Shown: positions 17,144 through 27,461, numbered from the stretch's first letter. The stretch is 64,000 bases of DNA from Leucobacter sp. OLIS6 (GCF_002752355.1 NZ_MRAV01000012.1:59746-123745); one strand, 5' to 3'. Translations and numbers: made by a program. Notes: generated by a model from the letters alone, not told the origin.

Positions 17144-18345
17144 GCACCGACCCCGCTCTCACCGCCGCGTCCGCCGCGTTCGACGAGCAGCCGCACGCGA
17201 CCGCTGCCGCGAGCTTCGATGAGACTGCGCACGAGTACGACGCGATCCTGCTGCTGGGCTTCGGCGGTCCCGAGGGACAGGACGACGTGATCCCGTTCCT
17301 GCGCAACGTCACCCGCGGCCGGGGGATCCCGGATGAGCGCCTCGAGGAGGTCGCGCACCACTACCGTCACTTCCACGGCGTGAGCCCGATCAATCAGCAG
17401 AACCGCGAGCTGCGCGACGCGCTCGTGGCCGAGCTGGATCGCCGCGGGATCGACCTGCCTGTGCTGTGGGGCAACCGCAACTGGGACCCGAGCCTCCCCG
17501 ACGCGCTGCGCGAGGCCGACGCCCGCGGCTTCCGCCGGATCCTGGCGCTCGCCACGAGCGCCTACGCCTCCTACTCGGGCTGCAAGCAGTACCAGGAGAA
17601 CATCGACGACGCGCTCGCCGAGACCGGTCTGGCGGGCCGCCTGACCATCGACAAGGCGCGCCCCCACTTCGACCACCCGGGCTTCATCACGCCGTTCGTC
17701 GAGGCGCTGCGCGGCGGCATCGCCGAACTGCGCGAGAAGATCCCCGGGCTCGATCCCGCGCAGGACGTGCGGATCCTGTTCGCCACCCATTCGGTGCCGA
17801 ACAGCTACACGGGCGACTTCGGGCCGCACCCGGAGGCGCTCGGTGGCGAGGGCGCGTACGAAGCGCAGCACCTCGCGGTGAGCGCGGCCGTGGCCGAGGC
17901 CGCGGGCGAGGGCGCGGCCTGGGACCTCGTGTACCAGTCGCGCAGCGGCCCCGCGCACCAGCCCTGGCTCGAGCCCGACATCAACGACTTCATCGCCGAG
18001 ATGCCGAAGGGCGAGGCGAAGGCGATCGTGATCGTGCCCGTCGGCTTCGTGAGCGACCACATGGAGGTGCTCTGGGACCTCGACACCGAGGCGGTCGAGA
18101 CCGCGGGCGAGCACGGTCTCGAGGTCGTGCGCGTGCCGACACCCGGCACCCACCCGGCCTATGTGAGCGGGCTCATCGACCTCGTGCTCGAGCGCCGCGA
18201 CGGCACCCCCGTCGCCGAGCGCGCCTCCGAGCTCGCGCTCGGCCCCTGGTTCGACGTGTGCGGCGCGGGCTGCTGCGACACCGAGGAGCGCCAGGCCGCC
18301 GTGCGCGCGCACCGGGCCCGAATGCTGCAGGCGGCCGACGCATGA
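17140..18345 (+). CDS. hemH: coproporphyrin III ferrochelatase with probable [2Fe-2S] site
   Basis: Inserts Fe2+ into coproporphyrin III (CpfC). The 401-residue chain has LLLGFGGPEG, the GVSPINQQNRELRDAL substrate loop, the metal-binding histidine in FATHSVPNSY and YQSRSGPAHQPWLEP. Four cysteines, C148 in YSGCKQYQE and C374, C378, C379 in the C-terminal FDVCGAGCCDTEE, match the placement of the [2Fe-2S] ligands known from mycobacterial ferrochelatase, so a cluster is expected. An N-terminal extension of about 30 Ala-rich residues precedes the fold. Starts inside the hemQ stop (ATGA). Confidence 0.93.
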   Translation: MSTDPALTAASAAFDEQPHATAAASFDETAHEYDAILLLGFGGPEGQDDVIPFLRNVTRGRGIPDERLEEVAHHYRHFHGVSPINQQNRELRDALVAELDRRGIDLPVLWGNRNWDPSLPDALREADARGFRRILALATSAYASYSGCKQYQENIDDALAETGLAGRLTIDKARPHFDHPGFITPFVEALRGGIAELREKIPGLDPAQDVRILFATHSVPNSYTGDFGPHPEALGGEGAYEAQHLAVSAAVAEAAGEGAAWDLVYQSRSGPAHQPWLEPDINDFIAEMPKGEAKAIVIVPVGFVSDHMEVLWDLDTEAVETAGEHGLEVVRVPTPGTHPAYVSGLIDLVLERRDGTPVAERASELALGPWFDVCGAGCCDTEERQAAVRAHRARMLQAADA

Positions 18346-19346
18346 CCGCACCCAGCGGGATCCTGGTCTCGCGCGAGCCTGTTCAGGCCCGCGACGGCCT
18401 GATCCGCGTCGGTACGCGCGGCAGCGCGCTCGCCGTCACCCAGACGACGGGCGTCGCCGAGCGCATCGCCGCGGCGACGGGCGCCGAGGTCGTGCTCGTG
18501 ATCATCACCACCCACGGCGACACCTCGCGGGCGCCCCTCTCGCAGCTCGGCGGCACCGGTGTGTTCGTGAGCGCGCTGCGCGACGCCCTGCTCGCCGGAG
18601 AGTGCGACCTCGCGGTGCACTCGCTCAAGGACCTGCCGACCGGGCCGTGCGAAGGGATCGCGCTCGGCGCGATCCCCGAGCGCGTCGATCCCCGCGACGC
18701 GCTCTGCGCCCGCGACGGCCTCACCCTCGCGGAGCTGCCGCAGGGCGCCGACGTCGGCACCGGATCGCCGCGCCGCGCCGCGCAGCTGCTCGCCCGGCGC
18801 CCCGACCTCACCGTGCACGACCTGCGCGGCAACGTCGACACCCGGCTCGGCCGCGTGGGCCGCGATCTCGACGCCGTCGTGCTCGCCGTCGCCGGACTCG
18901 AACGGATCGGCCGCGGCGCATCCATCACCGAGCGCTTCCCGCTCGAGGACGCCCCGACCGCCCCCGGGCAGGGCGCCCTCGCCATCGAGGCGCGCACGGA
19001 GGACGCCGCGACGCCCGGTCCGATCGCCACCGCGCTCGCCGCCGTGGAGCACACCGACTCCCGCTGCACCGCGCTCGCCGAGCGCAGCCTGCTCGGAACG
19101 CTGGAGGCCGGCTGCGCCGCGCCGGTCGGTGCCTGGGCACGCATCGACGACGACGGCCGCATCGTGCTCGCCGGAGCCGTGTACCGGGTCGACGGCAGCG
19201 CGTCGCTCGTGCGCGAGAACTCGGCGCAGCTGCCCGAGGACGCGTTCGCCAGAGCCGAGACCGCTTACGCGCTCGGTGCCGCGGTCGCGCGGGCGCTGCT
19301 CGACGCGGGCGCGGCGCAGCTCGCCGACCTCGGGGCCGCGCGATGA
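18342..19346 (+). CDS. hemC: hydroxymethylbilane synthase
   Basis: Joins four porphobilinogen molecules into the linear tetrapyrrole on a dipyrromethane cofactor. The 334-residue protein has RVGTRGSALAVTQT, the catalytic-loop HSLKDLP, GTGSPRRAAQL, LRGNVDTRLGRV and the cofactor-attachment cysteine C258 in LGTLEAGCAAPVG. Overlaps hemH and hemD by four bases each, so the tetrapyrrole genes are tightly coupled. Confidence 0.95.
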   Translation: MTAPSGILVSREPVQARDGLIRVGTRGSALAVTQTTGVAERIAAATGAEVVLVIITTHGDTSRAPLSQLGGTGVFVSALRDALLAGECDLAVHSLKDLPTGPCEGIALGAIPERVDPRDALCARDGLTLAELPQGADVGTGSPRRAAQLLARRPDLTVHDLRGNVDTRLGRVGRDLDAVVLAVAGLERIGRGASITERFPLEDAPTAPGQGALAIEARTEDAATPGPIATALAAVEHTDSRCTALAERSLLGTLEAGCAAPVGAWARIDDDGRIVLAGAVYRVDGSASLVRENSAQLPEDAFARAETAYALGAAVARALLDAGAAQLADLGAAR

Positions 19347-20209
19347 TCCCCGTCCGACGCGCACCGCTGCCCCTCACCGACCGCCGGATCCTGCTGCCGC
19401 GCGGCGGCGTCTGGGGCGAGCGCGTCGCCGCCGAGGTGCGGCGCCGCGGCGGCGTGCCGGTGACCGGGCAGCTCATCGAGCTGGCCGAGCCGCACGACGG
19501 CGAGCCGCTGCGCGCCGCGGTCGAGGCATGGAACCGCGGCGACTACGACTGGCTCGCGGTCACCTCCGCCAATGCCGCCGCCGCGCTCGTGAGCGCCGGC
19601 GCCCGCCCGCGCCCGGACTCGCGCGTCGCGGTCGTCGGCCCGAGCACGGCCGAGGCGCTGCAGCAGCACGACTTCCGCATCGCCGTGATGCCGGCCCGCA
19701 ACTACTCGGGCGAGGGCCTCGTGACGTCGATGCTCGCCGCGCTCGGCGCGGGCCCGGCCGAGGTGCTGCTGCCCGTCTCCGATCAGGCGGGTACCGGCCT
19801 GGAGGAGGCGCTGCGCGATGCCGGCCACTGGGTGTCGCGCGTCACCGCGTACCGCACGGTCGAGGTCGCACCGGACCCGGCCCACGCCTCGGCGCTCGCG
19901 GAGGGCAGCTTCGACGCCGTGCTCGTGACGAGCGGGTCCGTCGCCCGTGCGCTGGCCGCGGCCTGCCCGGTGATCCCCGCGGAGACCCGGGTCGCGGCGA
20001 TCGGCGGCCCGACGGCGCAGGCGCTCGTCGATGCCGGCCTGCGCGCCGACACGGTCGCCCCGATGCACACCGTCGACGGACTGCTCGACGCCCTCTCGGC
20101 CGCGTTCGCCCTCGAGCCCACGCAGCCGTTCGAATCGACCTCGCCGTTCGCGGGCCTCGCGCCCGACGACGGCACCGCACCCGAGAAGGACCCCGATGCC
20201 CAGCCCTGA
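19343..20209 (+). CDS. hemD: uroporphyrinogen III synthase
   Basis: Cyclises hydroxymethylbilane with inversion of ring D. The family is weakly conserved, but the 288-residue protein has the two-lobed pattern: [17 protein letters not shown] in lobe one, [15 protein letters not shown] at the hinge, TAYRTVEV and [15 protein letters not shown] in lobe two, and [16 protein letters not shown]. The last ~40 residues are an acidic, Pro/Ser-rich tail outside the fold. The position between hemC and hemB makes the assignment firm. No methyltransferase domain is fused, unlike some actinobacterial CobA-HemD proteins. Confidence 0.9.
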   Translation: MIPVRRAPLPLTDRRILLPRGGVWGERVAAEVRRRGGVPVTGQLIELAEPHDGEPLRAAVEAWNRGDYDWLAVTSANAAAALVSAGARPRPDSRVAVVGPSTAEALQQHDFRIAVMPARNYSGEGLVTSMLAALGAGPAEVLLPVSDQAGTGLEEALRDAGHWVSRVTAYRTVEVAPDPAHASALAEGSFDAVLVTSGSVARALAAACPVIPAETRVAAIGGPTAQALVDAGLRADTVAPMHTVDGLLDALSAAFALEPTQPFESTSPFAGLAPDDGTAPEKDPDAQP

Positions 20210-21179
20210 CGCCCCCAGCATCCGCCCGCGCCGCCTGCGCAGCACACCGGCCATGCGCCGGCTCGTCGCCGAGACCCGGCTGCACCCGGCCGAGCTCGTG
20301 CTCCCGCTCTTCGTCCGCGAGGGGATCGACGCGCCCCGCGAACTGCAGGCCATGCCCGGTGTCCAGCAGCACACCGTCGATTCGCTGCGCCGCATCTCGG
20401 CCGAGGCCGCGGCCGCCGGACTCGGCGGTGTGATGCTGTTCGGCGTGCCCGCGGTGCGCGACGCCCGCGGCTCCGGCATCGACGACCCCGAGGGGATCCT
20501 CAACATCGCCACTCGTGCGGTGCAGCAGGAGGTCGGCGACGCGCTCGTCGTGCAGACCGACCTCTGCCTCGACGAGTTCACCGATCACGGCCACTGCGGC
20601 GTGCTCGCGGGCGACGGATCGGTCGACAACGACGCCACGCTCGAGCGCTACCGCTCGGCCGCCGTGGCGCAGGCCGACGCCGGTGCCGCGATGCTCGGCC
20701 TCTCGGGCATGATGGACGGCCAGGTCGCCGCCGTGCGCGACGCGCTCGACGCAGCCGGGCACGAGGACACCGCGATCCTGGCCTACGCCGCGAAGTACGC
20801 GTCGGCCTTCTACGGCCCGTTCCGCGAGGCCGTAGACTCGCAGCTCACGGGGGACCGCCGCAGCTATCAGCAGGATCCCGCCAACCGGCGCGAGGGCCTG
20901 CGCGAGGCCGAGCTCGACCTCGCCGAGGGTGCTGACGTGCTCATGGTGAAGCCGGCGATGTCCTACCTGGATGTGCTCGCCGACGTCGCCGCCACGAGCC
21001 CCGTGCCGGTCTGGGCCTACCAGGTCTCGGGTGAGGCGGCGATGATCGAGGCCGCGTCGGCCAACGGCTGGATCGACCGCTCCGCTGCCATCCACGAATC
21101 CCTCATCTCGATCCGTCGTGCGGGGGCCGACGCGATCCTCAGTTACTTCGCCCTCGAGGTTGCGGAGCGACTGCGATGA
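20196..21179 (+). CDS. hemB: delta-aminolevulinate dehydratase (porphobilinogen synthase)
   Basis: Condenses two 5-aminolevulinate molecules to porphobilinogen. The 327-residue protein has [10 protein letters not shown], the metal/active-site region [15 protein letters not shown], the first Schiff-base lysine in [13 protein letters not shown] and the second in [11 protein letters not shown]. The [14 protein letters not shown] segment keeps only part of the three-cysteine zinc site, so metal use may be Mg-type; that is inference. GAGAAGGA precedes the ATG, which lies 14 bases inside the end of hemD. Confidence 0.95.
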   Translation: MPSPDAPSIRPRRLRSTPAMRRLVAETRLHPAELVLPLFVREGIDAPRELQAMPGVQQHTVDSLRRISAEAAAAGLGGVMLFGVPAVRDARGSGIDDPEGILNIATRAVQQEVGDALVVQTDLCLDEFTDHGHCGVLAGDGSVDNDATLERYRSAAVAQADAGAAMLGLSGMMDGQVAAVRDALDAAGHEDTAILAYAAKYASAFYGPFREAVDSQLTGDRRSYQQDPANRREGLREAELDLAEGADVLMVKPAMSYLDVLADVAATSPVPVWAYQVSGEAAMIEAASANGWIDRSAAIHESLISIRRAGADAILSYFALEVAERLR

Positions 21180-22528
21180 ACCCCACCACCGATACCACCG
21201 GGACCGACGCGGCCACCGCTCGGAGCGCAGCCCTGCAGGAGCGCGCGGCGCGCGTGATCCCCGGCGGCGTCAACTCGCCCGTACGGGCCTTCGGATCGGT
21301 CGGCGGCACGCCCCGCTTCCTCGTCTCGGGCACGGGCCCCTATGTGACCGACGCCGACGGCAACGAGTACGTCGACCTCGTCGCCGCGTGGGGCCCCGCC
21401 CTGCTCGGCCACGCGCACCCGCCCGTGATCGACGCCGTGCAGCGCGCGGCAGCGGCCGGCCTCGGCTTCGGCGCGTCGGCGCCCGGCGAGGCGGAACTGG
21501 CCGAGGAGATCATCGCGCGCGTGCCCGCGGTCCAACGTCTGCGTCTGGTGTCGACGGGCACCGAGGCGACCATGACCGCGATCCGACTGGCGCGCGGCGC
21601 GACCGGGCGGCCGCTGCTCATCAAGTTCGCCGGGCACTACCACGGCCACTCCGACGGTCTCCTCGCCGAGGCCGGCTCGGGCCTCGCGACGCTGTCGCTG
21701 CCGGGTTCCGCGGGCGTGACCCCCGAGACCGCCGGACAGACCCTCGTGCTGCCCTACAACGACCTCGCGGCGCTCGAGGCGGCCTTCGCCGAGCACGGAG
21801 ACCGCATCGCCGGCATCATCGCCGAGGCCGCGGCCTGCAACATGGGCGTGCTGCCGCCCGAGCCCGGCTTCACCGCCGCGATGATCGAGCTCGCGCACCG
21901 CCACGGCGCGCTCGTGATCCTCGACGAGGTGCTCACCGGCTTCCGCGCGAGCGCCTCCGGCTACTGGGGCATCGAGTCGGCGGGGGTTCCCGCCGGTGTG
22001 CAGCCCGATCTCTTCACCTTCGGCAAGGTCGTGGGCGGCGGGCTGCCGCTCGCCGCCGTCGGCGGTCGCGTCGAACTCATGGAACAGCTGGCGCCGCTCG
22101 GCCCCGTCTACCAGGCGGGGACCCTCTCGGGGAACCCCGTCGCCGTGGCCGCCGGGCTCGCGACCCTGCGCGGGGCCGACGATGCGGCGTACGCGCGCCT
22201 GTCGGCCGCGTCGGAGCGCCTGTCGGGAGCCGTCGGCGCTGCGCTCTCCGCGGCGGGCGTCGCGCACCGCGTGCAGCGTGCCGGGACCCTGTTCAGCGTG
22301 CTCTTCGGCGATTTCGCCGAGGCACCCCGCACCTACGCCGAGGTGCAGCAGCAGGAGTCGTTCCGCTACCGGGCGTTCTTCCACGCCATGCTCGACGGCG
22401 GAGTGAACCTGCCCCCGAGCGCGTTCGAGGCCTGGTTCGTGACGGCCGCGCACGACGACGCGGCGCTGAGCCGCATCGAAGCGGTGCTGCCGGCGGCTGC
22501 TGCGGCCGCCGCGGCGGCCCGGCCGTAG
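21176..22528 (+). CDS. hemL: glutamate-1-semialdehyde 2,1-aminomutase
   Basis: PLP enzyme that turns glutamate-1-semialdehyde, the HemA product, into 5-aminolevulinate for HemB. The 450-residue protein has [38 protein letters not shown] and the PLP lysine K284 in [15 protein letters not shown]. It ends in a run of alanines. Last gene of the operon; a strong hairpin terminator follows about 170 bases downstream. Overlaps the hemB stop by four bases. Confidence 0.95.
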   Translation: MNPTTDTTGTDAATARSAALQERAARVIPGGVNSPVRAFGSVGGTPRFLVSGTGPYVTDADGNEYVDLVAAWGPALLGHAHPPVIDAVQRAAAAGLGFGASAPGEAELAEEIIARVPAVQRLRLVSTGTEATMTAIRLARGATGRPLLIKFAGHYHGHSDGLLAEAGSGLATLSLPGSAGVTPETAGQTLVLPYNDLAALEAAFAEHGDRIAGIIAEAAACNMGVLPPEPGFTAAMIELAHRHGALVILDEVLTGFRASASGYWGIESAGVPAGVQPDLFTFGKVVGGGLPLAAVGGRVELMEQLAPLGPVYQAGTLSGNPVAVAAGLATLRGADDAAYARLSAASERLSGAVGAALSAAGVAHRVQRAGTLFSVLFGDFAEAPRTYAEVQQQESFRYRAFFHAMLDGGVNLPPSAFEAWFVTAAHDDAALSRIEAVLPAAAAAAAAARP

Positions 22529-22554
22529 CGCGCGGGGCGGCCGGAGCAGCCGTC

Positions 22555-22611
22555 GAGACGCCCGCTTGCCGACGGAACACCGCGCTGCTTCGTAGTGTTT
22601 CGCAGGTAGGC
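22555..22611. repeat. degenerate copy of the 19-bp-period GAGACACC repeat
   Basis: Three units in a 19-base register: GAGACGCCC... (22555), GGAACACCG... (22574) and an inverted-looking TAGTGTTTCG... (22593). The second shares ACACCGCGCTGC with the first unit at 44.2 kb. Non-coding, between the hemL stop and the terminator. Confidence 0.55.
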
Positions 22612-22694
22612 GGGAGTCTCGGCGGCAGGACGTGTGAGCGCGGCAAAAGAGGCGGGTGCATGGGCGCCATGCCCCGCGCGACGAGGCCAGCCGC

Positions 22695-22742
22695 AACGAC
22701 GAAGCCCGCCGGATCCCCGAGGACCCGGCGGGCTTCGTCGTT
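22695..22742. terminator. bidirectional terminator between hemL and purQ
   Basis: Perfect 18-bp stem (22695-22712 with 22725-22742), extended inward by three more pairs, with A/T at the outer ends. Serves the plus-strand hem operon and the minus-strand pur genes, whose stops flank it. Confidence 0.85.
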
Positions 22743-22765
22743 CGCCGCGGAAGCGCGGGGAGCGG

Positions 22766-23469
<704 letters not shown>

Positions 23470-23470
<1 letters not shown>

Positions 23471-23742
23471 CACTGGGCCTCGACCGGAACGGACGCGCCG
23501 TCGACGCTGATCGCGACGACGTCCTCGATGACCGCGTTCGAGAGGATCTCGTTCGCGACGGCGCGCACCTCGGCGAGCACCTCGGGGGTGACCTCGCCGT
23601 CGACGTTCAGTTCGAACCGCTTGCCGATGCGGACGTCGTGGAAGCGGCCGTGACCGAGACGGTCCAGCGCTCCCGACGTGGCCTTGCCCTGCGGGTCGAG
23701 CAGCTCGGCCTTGGGCATGACATCAACAACAATCGTGGGCAC
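23470..23742 (-). CDS. purS: phosphoribosylformylglycinamidine synthase subunit PurS
   Basis: Small structural subunit (90 residues) that joins PurQ to PurL in the three-part FGAM synthase of Gram-positives. [36 protein letters not shown] and [10 protein letters not shown] follow the family. GTG start with GGAG ten bases upstream; an in-frame ATG eight codons later would cut into the first beta strand. Coupled to purQ by a one-base overlap. Confidence 0.92.
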
Positions 23743-23806
23743 CCGGGTCTCCGTCCATCGGCGCTGGCATCGAATCGGCGCGGTCGCGCTCCCGCCAGTC
23801 TACCGG

Positions 23807-24691
23807 CTACTCGGCGCCGGTCACCCGCACGCGCACGCGGTTGCGCCAGGGGTCGAGCACGGTGAGCTCCCGGCCGTCGTACGCGCGGCCGATGCCCTTC
23901 GCCGCGAGGCGTTCGGAGAGTGCTCCGATGGCGTCGGCGGTGGGCAGCTCGATGGTCACCTCGCCGAGTCCGAGCGCGGGGGAGCGCTCGCCCGCGCCGC
24001 GCGACTCCCACGTGTTCATGCCGAGGTGGTGGTGATATCCGCCGGCCGACACGAAGAGCGCCTGGTCGTGCAGGGTCGCGGTGACGGCGAAGCCGAGGGT
24101 ATCGACGTAGAAGGCGCGGGCGGAGGCGATATCGCCGACCTTGAGGTGCACGTGGCCGACCGACGCGGGCGTGTCCGCCACCGCCAGGGATCCGGCCTCG
24201 GTGAGGTGCTCGTGCAGGTAGCGGTTGGGGTCGAGCGGCAGCGTGCCCATCGTGATCTCACCGCCGTCCGCGATGCTCCAGGTGTCGCGCGGGCGGTCGA
24301 CGTAGAGCTCCACACCGTTGCCCTCGGGGTCGGCGAAGTAGAAGGCCTCGGACACGAGGTGGTCGCTGGATCCCTGGAACCGGCTCGCGTATCGGCGGGC
24401 GACGGAGGCGACGACCGAGGCAAGCTCTGCCGCCGATTCGAAAAGGAACGCCGTGTGGTAGAGCCCGGCAGCGGTCGCCGGGGCGTGGGCGAGCGCGCCG
24501 TCCTGGTCGAGCACGAGCACGGGCACGCCGCGGCGTCCGAGGATCGCGGTGCCGCGTTCCTGGGCGAGCACCTGCAAGCCCATCGCTCCGTGGTAGAAGT
24601 CGAGCATGCGGTCGAGGTCGGCGACGGCGAGGGTGACCGCGCCCATGCCGGTCGCGTCGGGCAGGAGGTCGATCGGGAGCTGGGCGTTCAT
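23807..24691 (-). CDS. two-domain VOC protein, catechol 2,3-dioxygenase-like (CatE type)
   Basis: Vicinal oxygen chelate protein of 294 residues with two modules. Module one (about 15-125) has GAVTLAVADLDRMLDFYHGAM and DPEGNGVELYVDRP; module two (about 155-290) has VGHVHLKVGDIASARAFYVDTLGF, HHHLGMNTWESRG and a C-terminal VLDPWRNRVRVRV. This layout matches CatE/YfiE-type ring-cleaving dioxygenases or glyoxalases, usually induced by quinones or catechols. The final metal Glu position reads less clearly, so activity is uncertain. A 16-base palindrome upstream may be its operator. Confidence 0.75.
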   Translation of the reverse strand: MNAQLPIDLLPDATGMGAVTLAVADLDRMLDFYHGAMGLQVLAQERGTAILGRRGVPVLVLDQDGALAHAPATAAGLYHTAFLFESAAELASVVASVARRYASRFQGSSDHLVSEAFYFADPEGNGVELYVDRPRDTWSIADGGEITMGTLPLDPNRYLHEHLTEAGSLAVADTPASVGHVHLKVGDIASARAFYVDTLGFAVTATLHDQALFVSAGGYHHHLGMNTWESRGAGERSPALGLGEVTIELPTADAIGALSERLAAKGIGRAYDGRELTVLDPWRNRVRVRVTGAE

Positions 24692-24745
24692 GTGCGGCTT
24701 TCGGTGCGTGCGGTCCGTCGGGCGGCGGGGTCACTCGAACGAAAC

Positions 24746-24761
24746 ACGTGAAGCTTCATGT
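24746..24761. promoter_or_regulatory. near-perfect palindrome upstream of the CatE-like VOC gene
   Basis: ACGTGAAGCTTCATGT, 14 of 16 bases symmetrical about AAGCTT, 55-70 bases upstream of the start. Size and place suit a MarR-type operator, the usual controller of catE-like genes; no such regulator is encoded nearby. Confidence 0.4.
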
Positions 24762-24787
24762 ATATTCCGCGATTCCGAGACACAGGA

Positions 24788-25195
24788 TCACGGCAGCACG
24801 TACGCCCCGGACTCGCCGGGGTTGACCGCGATCTCCCAGCGGAACCCGTCGGGATCCCGGAAGTAGCCGGAGTAGCCGCCCCACTCGCGACGCTGCGCGG
24901 GCTGCGCCGCGGCGCCGAGCGTCGCCGCGAGCGCGAGTACCGCGTCGGCCTCGGTTTCGGTGGCGACGTTGTGGGCGAGCGTGATCGGTGCGAGCCCCTG
25001 GGCCGGGGCCTCGCCGATCTCGGCGGTGAAGCCCTCGACGCTCCAGAGCGAGAGGATCAGGTGCTCGCCGACGGGCAGCATCACCACCTCGTCGTCCTCG
25101 AAGATCGGCGACCAGCCGAGGCCGTCGACGTAGAAGGCGCGGCTGCGCGCGACGTCCGCGACCGCCAGGGTGATGAAGCTGACCCGCTGTTCCAT
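24788..25195 (-). CDS. single-domain VOC (glyoxalase/bleomycin-resistance fold) protein
   Basis: Small VOC protein of 135 residues: FITLAVADVARSRAFYVDGL opens the fold, LAPITLAHNVATETEADAVL is in the middle, and GYFRDPDGFRWEIAVNPGE closes it with the typical metal Glu. Members detoxify small electrophiles or bind antibiotics; the ligand is not predictable. The ATG is six bases from a GACACT -10 box and has no ribosome site, so it is probably leaderless. Confidence 0.8.
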   Translation of the reverse strand: MEQRVSFITLAVADVARSRAFYVDGLGWSPIFEDDEVVMLPVGEHLILSLWSVEGFTAEIGEAPAQGLAPITLAHNVATETEADAVLALAATLGAAAQPAQRREWGGYSGYFRDPDGFRWEIAVNPGESGAYVLP

Positions 25196-25201
25196 GCCGC
25201 C

Positions 25202-25207
25202 AGTGTC
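25202..25207 (-). promoter_or_regulatory. -10 box of the small VOC gene (leaderless)
   Basis: GACACT on the minus strand, six-base spacer GGCGGC, then ATG. Confidence 0.45.
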
Positions 25208-25273
25208 GTGGAGGAGCGGCGGCCGTGCAAGCGCTTCGGCCCGGAACGCCGGCCGGGGCTCCGCCTGAGGCCG

Positions 25274-26176
25274 TCAGGCGGTCTCGGCCGTCAGCCGGTC
25301 GAGCAGCTCCTGGTAGCGCTCCCGGGTGCGCTCGACGATCTCGGCGGGGAGCACGGGCGGCTCGCCCTGCTTGTCCCAGTTCGCCGCGAGCCAGTCCCGC
25401 ACGATCTGCTTGTCGAAGCTCGCCAGGCGGCCGGGGCCGCCCGCGGCGTAGGCCCCGCCGTCCCAGTAGCGCGACGAGTCGCTCGTGAGCACCTCGTCGG
25501 CGAGCACCAGCTCGCCGGTGACGGGATCGATACCGAACTCGAACTTCGTGTCGGCGAGGATCACGCCGCGTTCGGCGGCGAGCTCGCGCGCCGCTGCGAA
25601 GATCGTGAGCGAGGCGTCGCGCAGCGCCGCCGCCGCTTCGGCTCCGACCAGGTCGACCGAGCGCTCGTAGGTGATGTTCTCGTCGTGCTCGCCGAGCGGC
25701 GCCTTGTAGGCGGGGGTGTAGATCGGCTCGGGCAGCAGGTCGCCGTCGGCGATCCCCGCGGGCAGCTCGATGCCGCACACCGCCCCCGTGCGCTGGTACT
25801 CGGCGTAGCCGGATCCGGTGAGCGCGCCGCGCACGACGCACTCGATGGGGTGCATCTCGAGCCGGCGGCTCACGATCGCCCGGTCGGCGACCTCGGCGGG
25901 CACGGGCGGGACGCCCGCGGTGCCGACCGGCACGAGGTGGTTGGGCAGATCGATCCGGTCGAACCACCAGTTCGAGAGCTCGGTGAGCAGCGCGCCCTTG
26001 CCGGGGATCTCGGGATCGAGCACGTGGTCGAAGGCGCTGACCCGGTTGCTCGCCACCACCAGCAGGACGGGCGAGTCGTCGCGGGCCCGCCCCTCGGGCA
26101 CGTACAGGTCGCGGACCTTGCCCGAGTAGACGTGGGTCCACCCGGCGAGCTCGAGCGGTGCGGGGAGCTGGGTCAC
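25274..26176 (-). CDS. purC: SAICAR synthetase
   Basis: Phosphoribosylaminoimidazole-succinocarboxamide synthase: couples aspartate to CAIR with ATP. The 300-residue protein has HVYSGKVRDLYVPEG, the RLEMHPIECVVRGALTGSG signature, ILADTKFEFGID and ADEVLTSDSSRYWD. The GTG start (VTQLPAPLEL) is fixed by AGGAGG seven bases upstream. It follows purD by 13 bases on the same strand, so the two form an operon with purD first. Confidence 0.94.
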   Translation of the reverse strand: MTQLPAPLELAGWTHVYSGKVRDLYVPEGRARDDSPVLLVVASNRVSAFDHVLDPEIPGKGALLTELSNWWFDRIDLPNHLVPVGTAGVPPVPAEVADRAIVSRRLEMHPIECVVRGALTGSGYAEYQRTGAVCGIELPAGIADGDLLPEPIYTPAYKAPLGEHDENITYERSVDLVGAEAAAALRDASLTIFAAARELAAERGVILADTKFEFGIDPVTGELVLADEVLTSDSSRYWDGGAYAAGGPGRLASFDKQIVRDWLAANWDKQGEPPVLPAEIVERTRERYQELLDRLTAETA

Positions 26177-26189
26177 GGGATCCTCCTGG

Positions 26190-27455
26190 TCAGTTCGCGA
26201 CGCGCGCGGCGATGTCGGTGCGGTGCTGGCCGCCTTCGAGTCCGATGCGGTCGACCGCGTCATAGGCGCGAGCACGGGCCGCGGCGAAGTCCTCGCCGCG
26301 CGCGACGACGCCGAGCACGCGGCCGCCGGTCGCGATCCAGCCGCCGTCGTCGGTGCGCTCGGTGGCCGCGTGCACGAGGTGCACGCCGGGCACCTCGGCG
26401 GCCGAGTCGAGTCCGGTCAGCTCGCGACCGGTGACGACGTCGCCCGGGTAGCCCTCGCTCGCGACCACGACGATCACAGCGGGCTCGTCGGAGAACTCGG
26501 GGGCCGGCAGCTCGGCGAGGGCGCCCTGCGCTGAGGCGAGCAGGTACCGGCTCAGCGGCGACTCGAGACGGGCGAGCACGACCTGCGTCTCGGGATCGCC
26601 GAAGCGCGCGTTGAACTCGATGACGCGCACGCCCTTCGACGTCACGATGAGGCCGCAGTAGAGCAAGCCCGAGAACGGGGTGCCCTCGGCCTCGAGCTGG
26701 CGCACGGTGGGCAGCGCGACGGTGCGGGTGATCTCCTCGACGAACGCGTCGACCCCGCCCGGCAGCCACGGCAGCGGCGTGTAGGCGCCCATGCCGCCGG
26801 TGTTCGGACCGGCGTCGCCGTCGAAGATGCGCTTGTAATCCTGAGCCGGAGTGAGCGGCAGCACGTCGTGGCCGTCGGCGAAAAAGAAGAGCGAGACCTC
26901 CTGGCCGTCGAGGAACTCCTCGATCAGCACCTCGCCGTGCGGCGCCCAGGTGGCGACGTGGTCGAGCGCGGCGGCGCGATCCTCGGTCACCAGGACGCCC
27001 TTGCCCGCGGCGAGGCCGTCGGCCTTCACCACGTAGGGTGCGCCGAACTCGTCGAGCACGGGGCCGGCCTCTTCGACCGACGCGACGCGGGCCGCGCGGC
27101 CGGTGGGCACGCCCGCTTCGTCCATGATCCGCTTCGCGAACGCCTTGGAGCCTTCGAGCTGCGCGGCGGCGGCGTCGGGGCCGAACACCGGCACGCCAGC
27201 GGCGCGGAGCGGATCCGCGACGCCCGCGACCAGCGGAGCCTCGGGGCCGACCACGACGAGGTCGAAGCCGCGATCCCGCACGAAGGCCGCGACGGCCTCG
27301 GGGTCGGTGTACGCGAGCTCGGGCGTCTCTACGCCCTCCGCCGCGATACCGGCGTTGCCGGGAGCGCAGACGATCTCGTGCTCTGCCGCTTCGGCGAGCA
27401 GGGCGCGGACGATGGCGTGTTCGCGGGCACCCGGGCCCAGCACGAGGATCTTCAC
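26190..27455 (-). CDS. purD: phosphoribosylamine-glycine ligase
   Basis: ATP-grasp enzyme that makes GAR from phosphoribosylamine and glycine. The 421-residue protein has [61 protein letters not shown] and the [14 protein letters not shown] signature. The GTG start is six bases after TACTCT (leaderless pattern); the spacer GGAGCG might also serve as a ribosome site. Head-to-head with the sterol-carrier-like gene with 39 bases between starts. Confidence 0.94.
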   Translation of the reverse strand: MKILVLGPGAREHAIVRALLAEAAEHEIVCAPGNAGIAAEGVETPELAYTDPEAVAAFVRDRGFDLVVVGPEAPLVAGVADPLRAAGVPVFGPDAAAAQLEGSKAFAKRIMDEAGVPTGRAARVASVEEAGPVLDEFGAPYVVKADGLAAGKGVLVTEDRAAALDHVATWAPHGEVLIEEFLDGQEVSLFFFADGHDVLPLTPAQDYKRIFDGDAGPNTGGMGAYTPLPWLPGGVDAFVEEITRTVALPTVRQLEAEGTPFSGLLYCGLIVTSKGVRVIEFNARFGDPETQVVLARLESPLSRYLLASAQGALAELPAPEFSDEPAVIVVVASEGYPGDVVTGRELTGLDSAAEVPGVHLVHAATERTDDGGWIATGGRVLGVVARGEDFAAARARAYDAVDRIGLEGGQHRTDIAARVAN

Positions 27456-27461
27456 CGCTCC

